DNA from: RBG-16-64-13 sp963718375
Lineage (GTDB): Bacteria; Actinomycetota; Thermoleophilia; RBG-16-64-13
NCBI GenBank assembly: GCA_963718375.1
Contig: CAVQZD010000005.1
Coordinates: 124,001-188,000 of the forward strand
Direction: 5' to 3'
DNA length: 64,000 nucleotides
Both the position numbers and the translations under genes were made by a program. The notes under the pieces were generated by a model. That model was not told the origin of the DNA and did not search any database. It saw nothing but the letters and a program-made list of their open reading frames with translations. Below are positions 1-10,289 of the stretch, one piece after another (position 1 is the stretch's first letter; every line of letters starts with the position of its first letter).

Positions 1-75
1 GGGTTGGCCCTGTTCGGGGTGCTCTTCTTCGTGGCCATGTACAACGACATCGTGCGGATCGTCACCCGAGGATAG
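1..75 (+). CDS. rseP: C-terminal end of a site-2 metalloprotease (RseP family), partial
   Basis: Only the last 24 codons are present, ending in TAG. The peptide is a hydrophobic helix (GLALFGVLFFVAMYNDIVRI) followed by a short basic tail. This matches the last transmembrane helix of RseP/M50 membrane proteases, which end in a similar F-x-x-x-Y-N-D-I-x-R motif. Its position 11 bp before ispG fits the widespread dxr-rseP-ispG order. The active site lies outside the window, so the family call rests on this tail and on context. Confidence 0.7.
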   Translation, partial: GLALFGVLFFVAMYNDIVRIVTRG

Positions 76-86
76 CGAGGCCACCC

Positions 87-1163
87 GTGGGCAGCAGACT
101 ACAGCTTGACGTGGGGGGAGTGGTCGTCGGCGGAGGCGCGCCAGTGGTCATCCAGTCCATGACCAACACCAGAACGGACGATGTAGAGGCGACACTCGGT
201 CAGGTCCGTGCGTTGGCCACGGCGGGAGCAGCCCTTGTGCGCGTTGCGGTGCCCGACCCGACCGCGGCCGCCGCGTTGGGCGCGATCGTTGCGGCGTCGC
301 CGGTCCCGCTGATCGCCGACGTGCATTTCGACCCCGAGTTGGCTATCTCAGCCATCAAGAGCGGAGTGGCTGGGGTACGGATCAACCCTGGGAACATAGG
401 TGGGCCGGATGCGGTGCGCGCGGTGGTGCAAGTTGCCGCGGAGCGCGGCACGGTCATCCGCGTGGGGGTCAATAGCGGGTCGTTGGAGCGCGATCTGCGC
501 GAACTAGAGCAGACGGACCCAGCGGGTGCGCTCGTCGAGTCGGCCGTGCGCAACTGCGCGATCGTCGAAGAGACGGGGTACTGCAACCTCAAGGTCTCAG
601 TGAAATCCTCGTCTCCACAGGTGACCATCTCTGCCAACAGGCTACTGGCGAAGCGGGTGCCGTATCCACTGCACCTCGGGGTCACTGAGGCCGGCACTGT
701 GCGGAGCGGTTCCATCAGAAGCGCCGTCGCGTTGGGTGTTCTGCTGGAAGAAGGTATCGGGGACACCATCAGGGTGTCGCTCACGGGAGACCCCGTGGAG
801 GAAGTCAGGGTGGCGCTAGAAATACTCCGTGCTCTCGAGCTTGCCCCGCAGGGGCCGCGAGTGATCTCATGCCCCACCTGCGGACGTACCAGGATCGATC
901 TCGAACCCCTCGCTCTCGAGGTGGAGCGACGTCTTGTGGAGGAAGGGCTTGCGTTGGAGGTCGCTGTGATGGGCTGCGTCGTCAACGGGCCCGGGGAGGC
1001 CCGCAAGGCGGACTTCGGCATAGCCGGAGGCGAAGGTGAAGGAGTGGTGTTCGCCAAAGGTAGACCCGTCAGGAAGGTCGGAGAGTCGGAGCTGGTGGAC
1101 GCCTTGTTTGCGGAAATAGCGAGCAGTGGCAAGGTCGCCTCCTCTGGCGGCAGTCAGGGCTGA
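87..1163 (+). CDS. ispG: 4-hydroxy-3-methylbut-2-en-1-yl diphosphate synthase (IspG/GcpE)
   Basis: Catalyses the penultimate step of the MEP isoprenoid pathway, reducing methylerythritol cyclodiphosphate to HMBPP with a [4Fe-4S] cluster. At 358 residues it is the usual short bacterial form: an N-terminal TIM barrel (VVIQSMTNT near residue 20) and a C-terminal cluster domain. The three cluster cysteines are C262 and C265 (SCPTCGR) and C297 (MGCVVNGPGE), with E304 of NGPGE as the fourth ligand. The GTG start gives the expected N-terminus. It follows the rseP end by 11 bp, so the two are probably co-transcribed. Confidence 0.96.
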   Translation: MGSRLQLDVGGVVVGGGAPVVIQSMTNTRTDDVEATLGQVRALATAGAALVRVAVPDPTAAAALGAIVAASPVPLIADVHFDPELAISAIKSGVAGVRINPGNIGGPDAVRAVVQVAAERGTVIRVGVNSGSLERDLRELEQTDPAGALVESAVRNCAIVEETGYCNLKVSVKSSSPQVTISANRLLAKRVPYPLHLGVTEAGTVRSGSIRSAVALGVLLEEGIGDTIRVSLTGDPVEEVRVALEILRALELAPQGPRVISCPTCGRTRIDLEPLALEVERRLVEEGLALEVAVMGCVVNGPGEARKADFGIAGGEGEGVVFAKGRPVRKVGESELVDALFAEIASSGKVASSGGSQG

Positions 1164-1169
1164 TAGACT
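1161..1169 (+). promoter_or_regulatory. Candidate extended -10 promoter for proS
   Basis: TGaTAGACT matches an extended -10 (TGnTAnnnT), with its TG supplied by the ispG stop codon TGA. No convincing -35 is seen. The proS ATG follows about 50 bases after the predicted start point. The same element type occurs before several other genes here, but this instance is short and could be chance. Confidence 0.35.
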
Positions 1170-1227
1170 TCTAGCCAGTCCGCGCGGGGAGATTTGAGCG
1201 GGTCTAGAGATACCGAGGAGGAAGTCG

Positions 1228-2955
1228 ATGCGGGCGACCGCGCTGTTCATGCCCACAGTCAAAGAAGACCCCGCCGATGCTGAGGCCGTCAGCCACAAGC
1301 TCATGGTGCGGGGTGGGTTCGTCCGGCAGTTCGCGTCCGGTATCTATGTCTTCCTGCCGTTGGGTTGGCGCGTGATGAATCGCGTCTTCAAGATCCTGCG
1401 CGAAGAGATGGACGCGATCGGGGCCATGGAGCTCTCCATGCCCACGCTGCAGCCGGCGGAAGTCTGGCAGACGACCGGACGGTACGCCGCCATCGGGCAG
1501 GAGATGTTCAGGCTGCAGGACAGGGGCGGGCGGGACATGGTGCTGGCCATGACGCACGAAGAGATCTTCGCGTGGCTGGCCGCGCGGGAACTGCGCTCAT
1601 ACCGCGACCTTCCCCAGATTTGGTACCAGCTGCAGCTGAAGTTCCGCGATGAGCCCAGGCCCAAGGGCGGGGTCCTGCGGGTAAGAGAGTTCGTGATGAA
1701 GGACTCATACTCTTTTGATGTGGACGACGGAGGGCTCGAAGAGAGCTACCAGAAGCATATCGCAGCGTATGACCGCATCTGCAGTCGGTGCGGGATAGAG
1801 TTCTACAGGGTGGAGAGCGACTCTGGATTCATGGGGGGCGCTCAAGCCCACGAGTACATCGCGCCGTCGGTCGCCGGTGAGGATCGCATCGCCGTGTGCG
1901 GATCGTGTGGCTACGCTGCGAACGTGGAGCTGGCACGATCGGTGGCTCTCGCGCCGCAGGGCGATCCGATATCGGAGCCCGGTGACGGGCCGCGAGAAGT
2001 GGCCACCCCCGAGCAGCGGAGTATCGAGGAGGTCTCTGGCTTTCTGAAGGTGCCCTTGAGTTCGGTTATCAAGGCGCTGGTCTACATGGCGGGGGACGAC
2101 GCTGTGGTAACTCTGCTCAGGGGTGATCACAGCCTGCACGAGAGCAAGTTGTCCAGGTACCTGGGCCATGAGGTGAGGCCAGCGAGCTCCGATGAGGTCA
2201 AGGAGATCGTCGGGGTGGAGGCGGGCTTCATCGGACCTGTAGGGCTGCCAGCTGGGAAGGAACTGACCCTAGTGGCCGACGAGGCCCTCCGGCCCGGCGC
2301 GGCCCCACGCGCGTTCGTGGCGGGTGCCAATAAGCCGCACGCCCATCTGGCTGACGTCGTAGTAGGCAGGGACTTTCAGCCTGAGTTCGCCGACCTGCGA
2401 GAGGCGCAGGATGGGGAGGGCTGTCCTTTGTGCGGGCGCTCCCTGTCTGTGAAGCAGGGCATCGAGGTCGCAAACATCTTCAAGTTGGGCACGAAGTACT
2501 CGGGGCCTCTGGGTGCGACAGTCCTGGACGAGGCCGGTGTGGAGAGACCTATCATCATGGGGTCCTATGGCATCGGTCCGGCGCGGCTCGCGGCAGCAGC
2601 CGTGGAGCAACACAGTGACGACCGCGGCATCGTATGGCCGAAGTCCATCGCTCCATTCGATGTACATCTCGTGCAGGTACAGGCCGAGGACGAGACTCAG
2701 AGCACGGTGGCCGAGACCCTGTACGGCCTTCTCTGTGGCGAGGGCTGGGATGTCCTGTGGGATGACCGGGACGAGAGGCCGGGCTTCAAGTTCGCGGATG
2801 CCGAACTGATCGGGTGTCCAGTCAGAGTCACCGTGGGGAAGAAGGCCGGAGAGGGCATAGTAGAAGTGCAGCCTCGGAGAGGCGGCGAGCGGCAGGAGGT
2901 AAGCATCGACGAATGCCGCGCCGTGGTGGGGGCTCTCTGGGAGGCAGCGGGCTAG
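1228..2955 (+). CDS. proS: Prolyl-tRNA synthetase, bacterial type with editing domain
   Basis: Charges tRNA-Pro with proline in the cytoplasm. The 575-residue length and layout are those of the bacterial form: a class II catalytic core with motif 2 (KFRDEPRPKGGVLRVREF, about residues 137-154), an inserted YbaK-like editing domain at about 230-390 that clears mis-acylated Ala-tRNA-Pro, motif 3 (GSYGIGPARL near 445), and a C-terminal HGTP anticodon-binding domain from about 470. The ATG has a good ribosome site (GAGGAAG) upstream. It sits between ispG and the rimP operon, an order also seen in other bacteria. Confidence 0.97.
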   Translation: MRATALFMPTVKEDPADAEAVSHKLMVRGGFVRQFASGIYVFLPLGWRVMNRVFKILREEMDAIGAMELSMPTLQPAEVWQTTGRYAAIGQEMFRLQDRGGRDMVLAMTHEEIFAWLAARELRSYRDLPQIWYQLQLKFRDEPRPKGGVLRVREFVMKDSYSFDVDDGGLEESYQKHIAAYDRICSRCGIEFYRVESDSGFMGGAQAHEYIAPSVAGEDRIAVCGSCGYAANVELARSVALAPQGDPISEPGDGPREVATPEQRSIEEVSGFLKVPLSSVIKALVYMAGDDAVVTLLRGDHSLHESKLSRYLGHEVRPASSDEVKEIVGVEAGFIGPVGLPAGKELTLVADEALRPGAAPRAFVAGANKPHAHLADVVVGRDFQPEFADLREAQDGEGCPLCGRSLSVKQGIEVANIFKLGTKYSGPLGATVLDEAGVERPIIMGSYGIGPARLAAAAVEQHSDDRGIVWPKSIAPFDVHLVQVQAEDETQSTVAETLYGLLCGEGWDVLWDDRDERPGFKFADAELIGCPVRVTVGKKAGEGIVEVQPRRGGERQEVSIDECRAVVGALWEAAG

Positions 2956-2958
2956 TCA

Positions 2959-2967
2959 TGGTATAAT
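2959..2967 (+). promoter_or_regulatory. Extended -10 promoter of the rimP-nusA-infB operon
   Basis: TGgTATAAT is a perfect extended -10 just after the proS stop. No clear -35 is visible, which is normal for extended -10 promoters. Transcription should start near 2974, leaving a leader of about 74 nt before rimP that contains the hairpin at 3002-3031. Confidence 0.7.
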
Positions 2968-3001
2968 CGCCGCGCAAACGATAGCCAGGTTGTTGAACCA
3001 C

Positions 3002-3031
3002 AGTGGGTGCGGTTGGACCCACTTTTGTTTT
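3002..3031 (+). terminator. Intrinsic terminator-like hairpin in the rimP leader (probable attenuator)
   Basis: AGTGGGT (3002-3008) pairs perfectly with ACCCACT (3017-3023) across an 8-nt loop, followed by CTTTTGTTTT. It lies between the operon promoter and the rimP start, so it would act on the operon itself rather than end proS. A leader terminator in the rimP-nusA operon of Bacillus subtilis mediates NusA autoregulation; an equivalent role here is inference. Confidence 0.7.
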
Positions 3032-3047
3032 ACTTGAGGGATTGGTC

Positions 3048-3500
3048 ATGGCACTCAGCGAGGCCTGGTTGCAGGAAATCATCGGTCGTGAGATCGAGGG
3101 AGTCGAGCTGGTGGCTCTTGAGCGGGCCGGCAGCAAGGATCACAAGGTCGTGCGACTGTATATCGACCGCGATGGCGGGGTAGATCACGAGTTGTGCGGA
3201 CTGGTCTCCGAGGTCGTCAGCAAAGCGCTTGACGAAGCGGAGGAGATCAGAGGGTCCTATGCGCTGGAGGTCAGTTCACCGGGGCTGGAGAGACCACTCA
3301 GCACGCGAGAGCATTTCGAGTCTCAAGTGGGCAAGATGGTGTATGTGAAGACCCGACTGCCCGTCGAGGGAGCAAAGGTCTGGCAGGGAAGACTGTTGAA
3401 AGTGACGTCAGAAGCAGTGTTTATCGAAGACGGAGCGAAGCTGGTCACTATCCAGCTTGGCGACGTGACAAAGGCGCATGTGATATTCGAGTTCGAATAG
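3048..3500 (+). CDS. rimP: Ribosome maturation factor RimP
   Basis: Needed for maturation of the 30S subunit. The 150-residue protein has the two-domain RimP layout: an N-terminal alpha/beta domain with DHKVVRLYIDRDGGVDHELC, the diagnostic SSPGLERPL stretch near residue 83, and a C-terminal Sm-like barrel ending in THAHVIFEFE-like sequence (DVTKAHVIFEFE). I chose the ATG at 3048 because GAGGG lies 7 nt upstream and homologues begin at this point; an in-frame GTG at 3003 falls inside the leader hairpin. It is the first gene of the operon, 10 bp before nusA. Confidence 0.93.
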   Translation: MALSEAWLQEIIGREIEGVELVALERAGSKDHKVVRLYIDRDGGVDHELCGLVSEVVSKALDEAEEIRGSYALEVSSPGLERPLSTREHFESQVGKMVYVKTRLPVEGAKVWQGRLLKVTSEAVFIEDGAKLVTIQLGDVTKAHVIFEFE

Positions 3501-3510
3501 GGGGAAGGGG

Positions 3511-4680
3511 ATGAACAAAGAGACCATAGAGGCTCTTCGCCAGATAGAGAAAGAGAAGAGCATCCCCTTTGACCTGCTCATCGAGGCATTGGAGGATGCT
3601 CTCCATTCCGCGTACCAGAAGACGCCGCACGCGGTCCCTTTCTCCGAAGTCAAGATCGACACAGAGACGGGAGAGATCCACGTCTTTGAGCTTGTCTTCC
3701 CCCCCGGGCAGGAGCCCGTGATCGAGGACGAAGAGACCGAGATCGATACTTCGATAGCGGAGCGTCAGGAGATAACCCCTGAAGATTTTGGGCGTATCGC
3801 CGCCCAGACAGCCAAGCAGGTCATCTACCAGCGCATCCGCGAAGCGGAGCAGGGCATAGTCTTTCACGAGTACGAAAGCCGCCTCGGCGAGATAGTCACC
3901 GGTATCGTCCAGCAGTCCGACAGCCGTTACACGCTGGTCGACCTGGGGAAGGTAGAAGCTCGTCTGCCCAAGAGCGAGCAGGTGAACACCGAGCGGTACG
4001 AACACGGTATGCGCTTGAAGGCCGTGATCAAAGAGGTGTCCCAGAACCCCAAAGAGCCGCCCATAATCCTCTCGAGGCGTAGCGAGGAGTTGGTGCGCAG
4101 ACTGTTCGAGCTCGAGGTGCCGGAGATATCCGACGGGCTGGTGGAGATCGTCGGGGTCGCGCGTGAGCCTGGGTACCGCTCGAAGATATCGGTCGTGTCC
4201 CATAGCGACGGCGTGGACCCCGTGGGAGCCTGCGTGGGTCCCAGAGGCTCAAGGGTGCGGATGGTCGTCTCCGAACTCAGGGGCGAGAAGATAGACATCA
4301 TCCCCTTCGATGAAGAGCCGGCCCGGTTCGTGGCAAAGGCTCTCTCGCCGGCGCGGGTGAGGGAGGTCATCCTTGACGATGAACAGCGCGAAGCGACGGT
4401 CGTCGTGCCTGACGATCAGTTGTCGTTGGCGATAGGCAAGGACGGTCAGAACGCGAGACTCGCCAACAGGCTGACCGGGTGGAAGATCGACATCAGGTCA
4501 GAGACCGAGATGAATGAGGACGAGACTGTCTACGCCACAACGGAGGCGGAGGAAGCAGTGTTGGACGGTCGCTGTCACGCCTTGACCTCCGGGGGCAAGC
4601 GCTGCCCCAACGCGGCGTTGCCCGGGAGTCTATACTGCGGCATGTCTCAACATCAGGAACTAGCAGATGGGGGTTCCTGA
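3511..4680 (+). CDS. nusA: Transcription termination/antitermination factor NusA with an extra Cys/His tail
   Basis: Binds RNA polymerase and nascent RNA to control pausing, termination and antitermination. Domains in order: N-terminal polymerase-binding domain (1-120), S1 (about 126-195), KH1 (GACVGPRGSRVR near 235) and KH2 (LAIGKDGQNARLANRL near 304). The last 35 residues are unusual: C355, C365, C376 and H381 form CX9CX10CX4H around TSGGKRCPNAALPGSLYC, which looks like a small zinc-binding module rather than the acidic repeats of proteobacterial NusA. The ATG has GGGGAAGGGG upstream. It overlaps ylxR by 14 bp. Confidence 0.95.
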   Translation: MNKETIEALRQIEKEKSIPFDLLIEALEDALHSAYQKTPHAVPFSEVKIDTETGEIHVFELVFPPGQEPVIEDEETEIDTSIAERQEITPEDFGRIAAQTAKQVIYQRIREAEQGIVFHEYESRLGEIVTGIVQQSDSRYTLVDLGKVEARLPKSEQVNTERYEHGMRLKAVIKEVSQNPKEPPIILSRRSEELVRRLFELEVPEISDGLVEIVGVAREPGYRSKISVVSHSDGVDPVGACVGPRGSRVRMVVSELRGEKIDIIPFDEEPARFVAKALSPARVREVILDDEQREATVVVPDDQLSLAIGKDGQNARLANRLTGWKIDIRSETEMNEDETVYATTEAEEAVLDGRCHALTSGGKRCPNAALPGSLYCGMSQHQELADGGS

Positions 4681-4936
4681 ACGACAGTGTATCGGCTGCG
4701 GGCGCAGGGGTCCGCAAGCGGACTTCGTGCGTCTGCACGTGGCATTGCAGGAAGGCAAGCGCACGGTAGAGGTGATGGAACGCAGCGGACATAGCGGGCG
4801 CGGAGCGTATCTGTGCAGGAGGCAGGCGTGCTTGGAGCGGGCGCTAGCGAGGAAGGCCTTTCAGAGGGCATTCCGAGCATCGGTAGAAGTTGATAGAGAA
4901 CGGCTGGAACGAGCAATAGGCAGCGCGAAGGCCTGA
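4667..4936 (+). CDS. ylxR: YlxR family RNA-binding/regulatory protein (DUF448)
   Basis: A small basic protein (89 residues) with the family hallmark RQCIGCGRRGPQADFVRL near the N-terminus and GRGAYLCRRQACLERALARK in the middle. Family members sit between nusA and infB in most bacteria and have been linked to RNA or nucleoid binding and to RNase P. The start overlaps the nusA stop by 14 bp, and this region of nusA encodes the cysteine tail, so the same bases serve both proteins. Function in this organism is inferred only from family and context. Confidence 0.9.
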   Translation: MGVPERQCIGCGRRGPQADFVRLHVALQEGKRTVEVMERSGHSGRGAYLCRRQACLERALARKAFQRAFRASVEVDRERLERAIGSAKA

Positions 4937-4963
4937 CACAAGGATTGCGAACGTAGGTAGACA

Positions 4964-7654
<2,691 letters not shown>

Positions 7655-7679
7655 GAGCAGCAAGGGGTTCGTCGGCATC

Positions 7680-7955
7680 TTGACGGCCGATCTGTACTTT
7701 CCCGAGAACGGCTCCCTCAAAGGTAAGCGGATGTATATGCGCCGCATGCGGGACCACGTTGCGCGGCAGCACGGAGCTTCATTCGCTGAGGTGGGCTATC
7801 AGGATCTATGGCAGCGGTCGCGAGTGGTCTGCGCTCTTGCTTCGTCCGATCCCCAGGTGCTGGAGGAGATGTTGGACCGACTGAAGGCGTACCTAGACTC
7901 ACAAGAATGGACGCTGACATGGTCGGCAACAGAGGTGGTGGACGTAGATGCGTAA
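7680..7955 (+). CDS. ylxP: YlxP/DUF503 family protein
   Basis: A small conserved protein of unclear role, usually encoded between infB and rbfA, as here. The diagnostic core is LTADLYFPENGSLKGKRMYMRR followed by a ferredoxin-like fold. The start is uncertain: homologues begin a few residues upstream (M-F-V-G-I-L-T), and AGGAG at 7653-7657 is well placed for a start at 7665, but codon 7665 is GGG. The first recognised start codon is TTG at 7680, which drops five conserved residues. The 3' end overlaps rbfA by 8 bp. Confidence 0.85.
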   Translation: MTADLYFPENGSLKGKRMYMRRMRDHVARQHGASFAEVGYQDLWQRSRVVCALASSDPQVLEEMLDRLKAYLDSQEWTLTWSATEVVDVDA

Positions 7956-8394
7956 CGTCGATTCGTACCGCATACGCCGGATCAACGAGGCTCTCAAGGA
8001 GATAATCGGTACAGCACTGTCTCGAGATCTGAAGGACCCGCGCATCGGCTTTGTGACTCTCACCGGCGTAGAAACGGCTCCCGACCTGTCGCATGCTAGG
8101 GTCTTCATCTCCGTCTACGGGAAACAGAGGGAGAAGGACGCCACACTTGAGGGGCTGCGTGCGGCTCGTCCCTATCTGCAGAGACTGATCAACGATGAGC
8201 TGGACCTCAAACGGACGCCCGTGCTGGAGTTCCACTATGACGACACCGTCGATAGAGGCATGCGGATGCAGGCCCTACTGAGATCCAGCGGCGTGAGCTT
8301 GAGCCCCGAAGACGAGCCGACCGATGACCTTGACGGCCGGTCTGGAGAATCGCCTGAGGATGTGTCGGGGCCGAAAGAGGGCGAGCGGCCATGA
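7948..8394 (+). CDS. rbfA: Ribosome-binding factor A
   Basis: Assists 16S rRNA 5'-end processing and cold adaptation of the 30S subunit. The 148-residue protein has the RbfA KH-like core: RINEALKEIIGTALSRDLKD, DPRIGFVTLTGVE, DLSHARVFISVYG and LDLKRTPVLEFHYDDTVDRG. The last 40 residues are acidic and of low complexity, longer than average. The ATG overlaps the ylxP stop and the stop overlaps the next gene as ATGA, so translation is probably coupled across all three. Confidence 0.95.
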   Translation: MRNVDSYRIRRINEALKEIIGTALSRDLKDPRIGFVTLTGVETAPDLSHARVFISVYGKQREKDATLEGLRAARPYLQRLINDELDLKRTPVLEFHYDDTVDRGMRMQALLRSSGVSLSPEDEPTDDLDGRSGESPEDVSGPKEGERP

Positions 8395-9392
8395 GTCGCG
8401 ACGAGCAAGTGGGCCTGTGTGTCACTCCCGCCGAGGTGGCCGAGCGCCTACGTGGCGAAACGCGCGTCCTGGCCATCGTCCACGAGGCTCCCGACGGGGA
8501 CGCTCTGGGGTGCCTGTCCGCACTTGTGCAGGTATGCGAGAGTCTTGGGGTGCCATGTGACGCGTACGTCCCCGGGGTGGGCGCGTTCCCCGACGAGTAT
8601 GCCTTCCTCCCGCGAGTGAACGAGGCCCAGAGAGGCGAAGCCCCAAAGATCGAGCAAGGCACCACTTTGTACTTCTTGGACTGCGCCTCGATGCTCAGAG
8701 GGGGCGCGAACGCGTTTCCGACAGGCGTCGCGCGAGTGAATATCGATCACCACCCGGATAATCCGCTCTTCGGTGACTTGAACCTTGTTGACCCAAGCGC
8801 TCCGTCTACCACTGCGATACTTCATGAGGTGTTCAAGGTCGGCGGGTTCTCATTGGACGCGCAGGCAGCCACGGCCTTGTACGTGGGGCTGGTGACCGAT
8901 ACCGGCAAGTTCCAGTTCTCCAACACCACGCCGCGAGCGCACAGGTTCGCCGCGGAGTTGCAGGAGTCGGGCTGCGACGTCAATGCGGTCAATCGAGAGG
9001 TGTACGAGACGGTGCCATTGCCCAAGGTGCTTCTGCTTCAGCGCATGCTGTACCGGCTCGAGCTGCGCCTGGACGGTGCACTCGCGACCTCGTGGCTGGG
9101 GAACGGGGACTTCGCCGAGACCGGGGCGCACGAGGGACACTCGGAGGGACTCATAGACACACTCCGCTCCATCGCGGGTGTCCGCGTGGCCGCGCTCGCT
9201 CGTGAGCGAGAAGGCGATGGCGGTATCGAGACCAAGATGAGTCTTCGGTCTACCGATGGGTCCGTCGACGTCGCCTCGCTGGCGCACGAGCAAGGCGGAG
9301 GCGGTCATACGCTGGCCGCCGGGTTCACGACCCGAGGAGATGCCATGGCGGCACTGGCTTGGGTCGAGAAACGCGTCTCAGAAGTGCTCTGA
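8391..9392 (+). CDS. nrnA: DHH/DHHA1 phosphoesterase, NrnA-like oligoribonuclease / pAp phosphatase
   Basis: Members degrade short RNA oligonucleotides (2-5 nt) and dephosphorylate 3'-phosphoadenosine 5'-phosphate. The metal-binding motifs of the DHH domain are visible: HEAPDGDALGCL near residue 27 (usual DxDxDxxxS region), FLDCAS, the DHH motif in NIDHHPDN, and GLVTDTGKFQFSNTT. The C-terminal DHHA1 domain carries GGGHTLAAGF. Length (333 residues) and position between rbfA and truB match this family in many Gram-positives. The start overlaps the rbfA stop as ATGA. Confidence 0.92.
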   Translation: MSRDEQVGLCVTPAEVAERLRGETRVLAIVHEAPDGDALGCLSALVQVCESLGVPCDAYVPGVGAFPDEYAFLPRVNEAQRGEAPKIEQGTTLYFLDCASMLRGGANAFPTGVARVNIDHHPDNPLFGDLNLVDPSAPSTTAILHEVFKVGGFSLDAQAATALYVGLVTDTGKFQFSNTTPRAHRFAAELQESGCDVNAVNREVYETVPLPKVLLLQRMLYRLELRLDGALATSWLGNGDFAETGAHEGHSEGLIDTLRSIAGVRVAALAREREGDGGIETKMSLRSTDGSVDVASLAHEQGGGGHTLAAGFTTRGDAMAALAWVEKRVSEVL

Positions 9393-9404
9393 TCTCTGTT
9401 GCCC

Positions 9405-10289
9405 ATGGATACGATCGCGCGCGTGCTATTGGTGGACAAGCCCATGGGGCCTACCAGCTTCGATGTGGTGAGACAGGCACGTCGAGGCTTCGGGGGGCGC
9501 GTAGGCCACGCTGGGACGTTAGACCCGTTCGCCACCGGGCTGTTACTGGTGATGATGGGTCAAGCCACGCGCCTCTCTCAGTTGTTCCTGGGGCTGTCTA
9601 AGGAATATGAAGTCACTGTGCAGTTTGGGGCGGTCTCCAGTACCGGGGATCCGACGGGGGAGATAACGAGACGCGGTGGACGCATCTGCAAGAGCGACGT
9701 GTCGCGAGCGCTCGATCACTTTCGGGGTGAGATCCTGCAGAGGGTCCCATTGACCTCAGCGGTCAAGGTGGGAGGAGAGGCTCTCTACAAGAGGGCGCAC
9801 AGGGGGGAGTCCGTAGAGACACCGGAGCGCCGGGTGACGATATACGATCTATGCCTGTTGGACTTCGACGAGGAGGCGCAGACTGCTCGGGTTCTGGCCG
9901 TCACAAGTGCCGGGACCTATCTGCGAGTGTTGGCCGAAGACTTGGGCAGGGAGTTGGGTGTGGGGGGTTACGCCGCAGCCCTAAGAAGGACCCGCGTGGG
10001 TCGTTTCAGCGTGAGTAATGCCATCGGTCTTGACAGCCTCTCATCCGCCTCATGCTCAGACATCGGACCGGGAGTGTTGACCTTGGACCAGGCACTGGCC
10101 GCGCTGAGAGCTGTCGAGGTCGATGCCACCAGTGCGCGGCTCGCAGCGAACGGCAATCCGCTGCCCTTGGACAGAGAGGGACGGTTTCGCGTGTACGGGG
10201 ATGGACGGTTGCTTGGTGTCTATGAGTCGCTCTCGGGGATCGCTCGGCCGCTCATAGTCTTTCCACTCGAGGGTTCCCATGCTCGGTAG
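9405..10289 (+). CDS. truB: tRNA pseudouridine-55 synthase TruB
   Basis: Makes pseudouridine 55 in the T-loop of tRNAs. The catalytic motif GHAGTLDPFATGLL has the essential aspartate at about D40, and KPMGPTSFDVV and KVGGEALYKRAHRG are the other family signatures. A C-terminal PUA-like region follows. I place the start at ATG 9405 (MDTIARVLLVDKP); a TTG two codons earlier at 9399 is also possible. Neither has a clear ribosome site, so translation probably depends on coupling to nrnA, which ends 12 bp upstream. It overlaps ribF by 11 bp. Confidence 0.95.
   Translation: MDTIARVLLVDKPMGPTSFDVVRQARRGFGGRVGHAGTLDPFATGLLLVMMGQATRLSQLFLGLSKEYEVTVQFGAVSSTGDPTGEITRRGGRICKSDVSRALDHFRGEILQRVPLTSAVKVGGEALYKRAHRGESVETPERRVTIYDLCLLDFDEEAQTARVLAVTSAGTYLRVLAEDLGRELGVGGYAAALRRTRVGRFSVSNAIGLDSLSSASCSDIGPGVLTLDQALAALRAVEVDATSARLAANGNPLPLDREGRFRVYGDGRLLGVYESLSGIARPLIVFPLEGSHAR

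Noticed and set aside
200..1132. 310-codon minus-strand frame opposite ispG
   Set aside because: It lies wholly antisense to ispG, has low-complexity Ser/Arg/Thr content and no ribosome site; the + strand gene has conserved motifs throughout.
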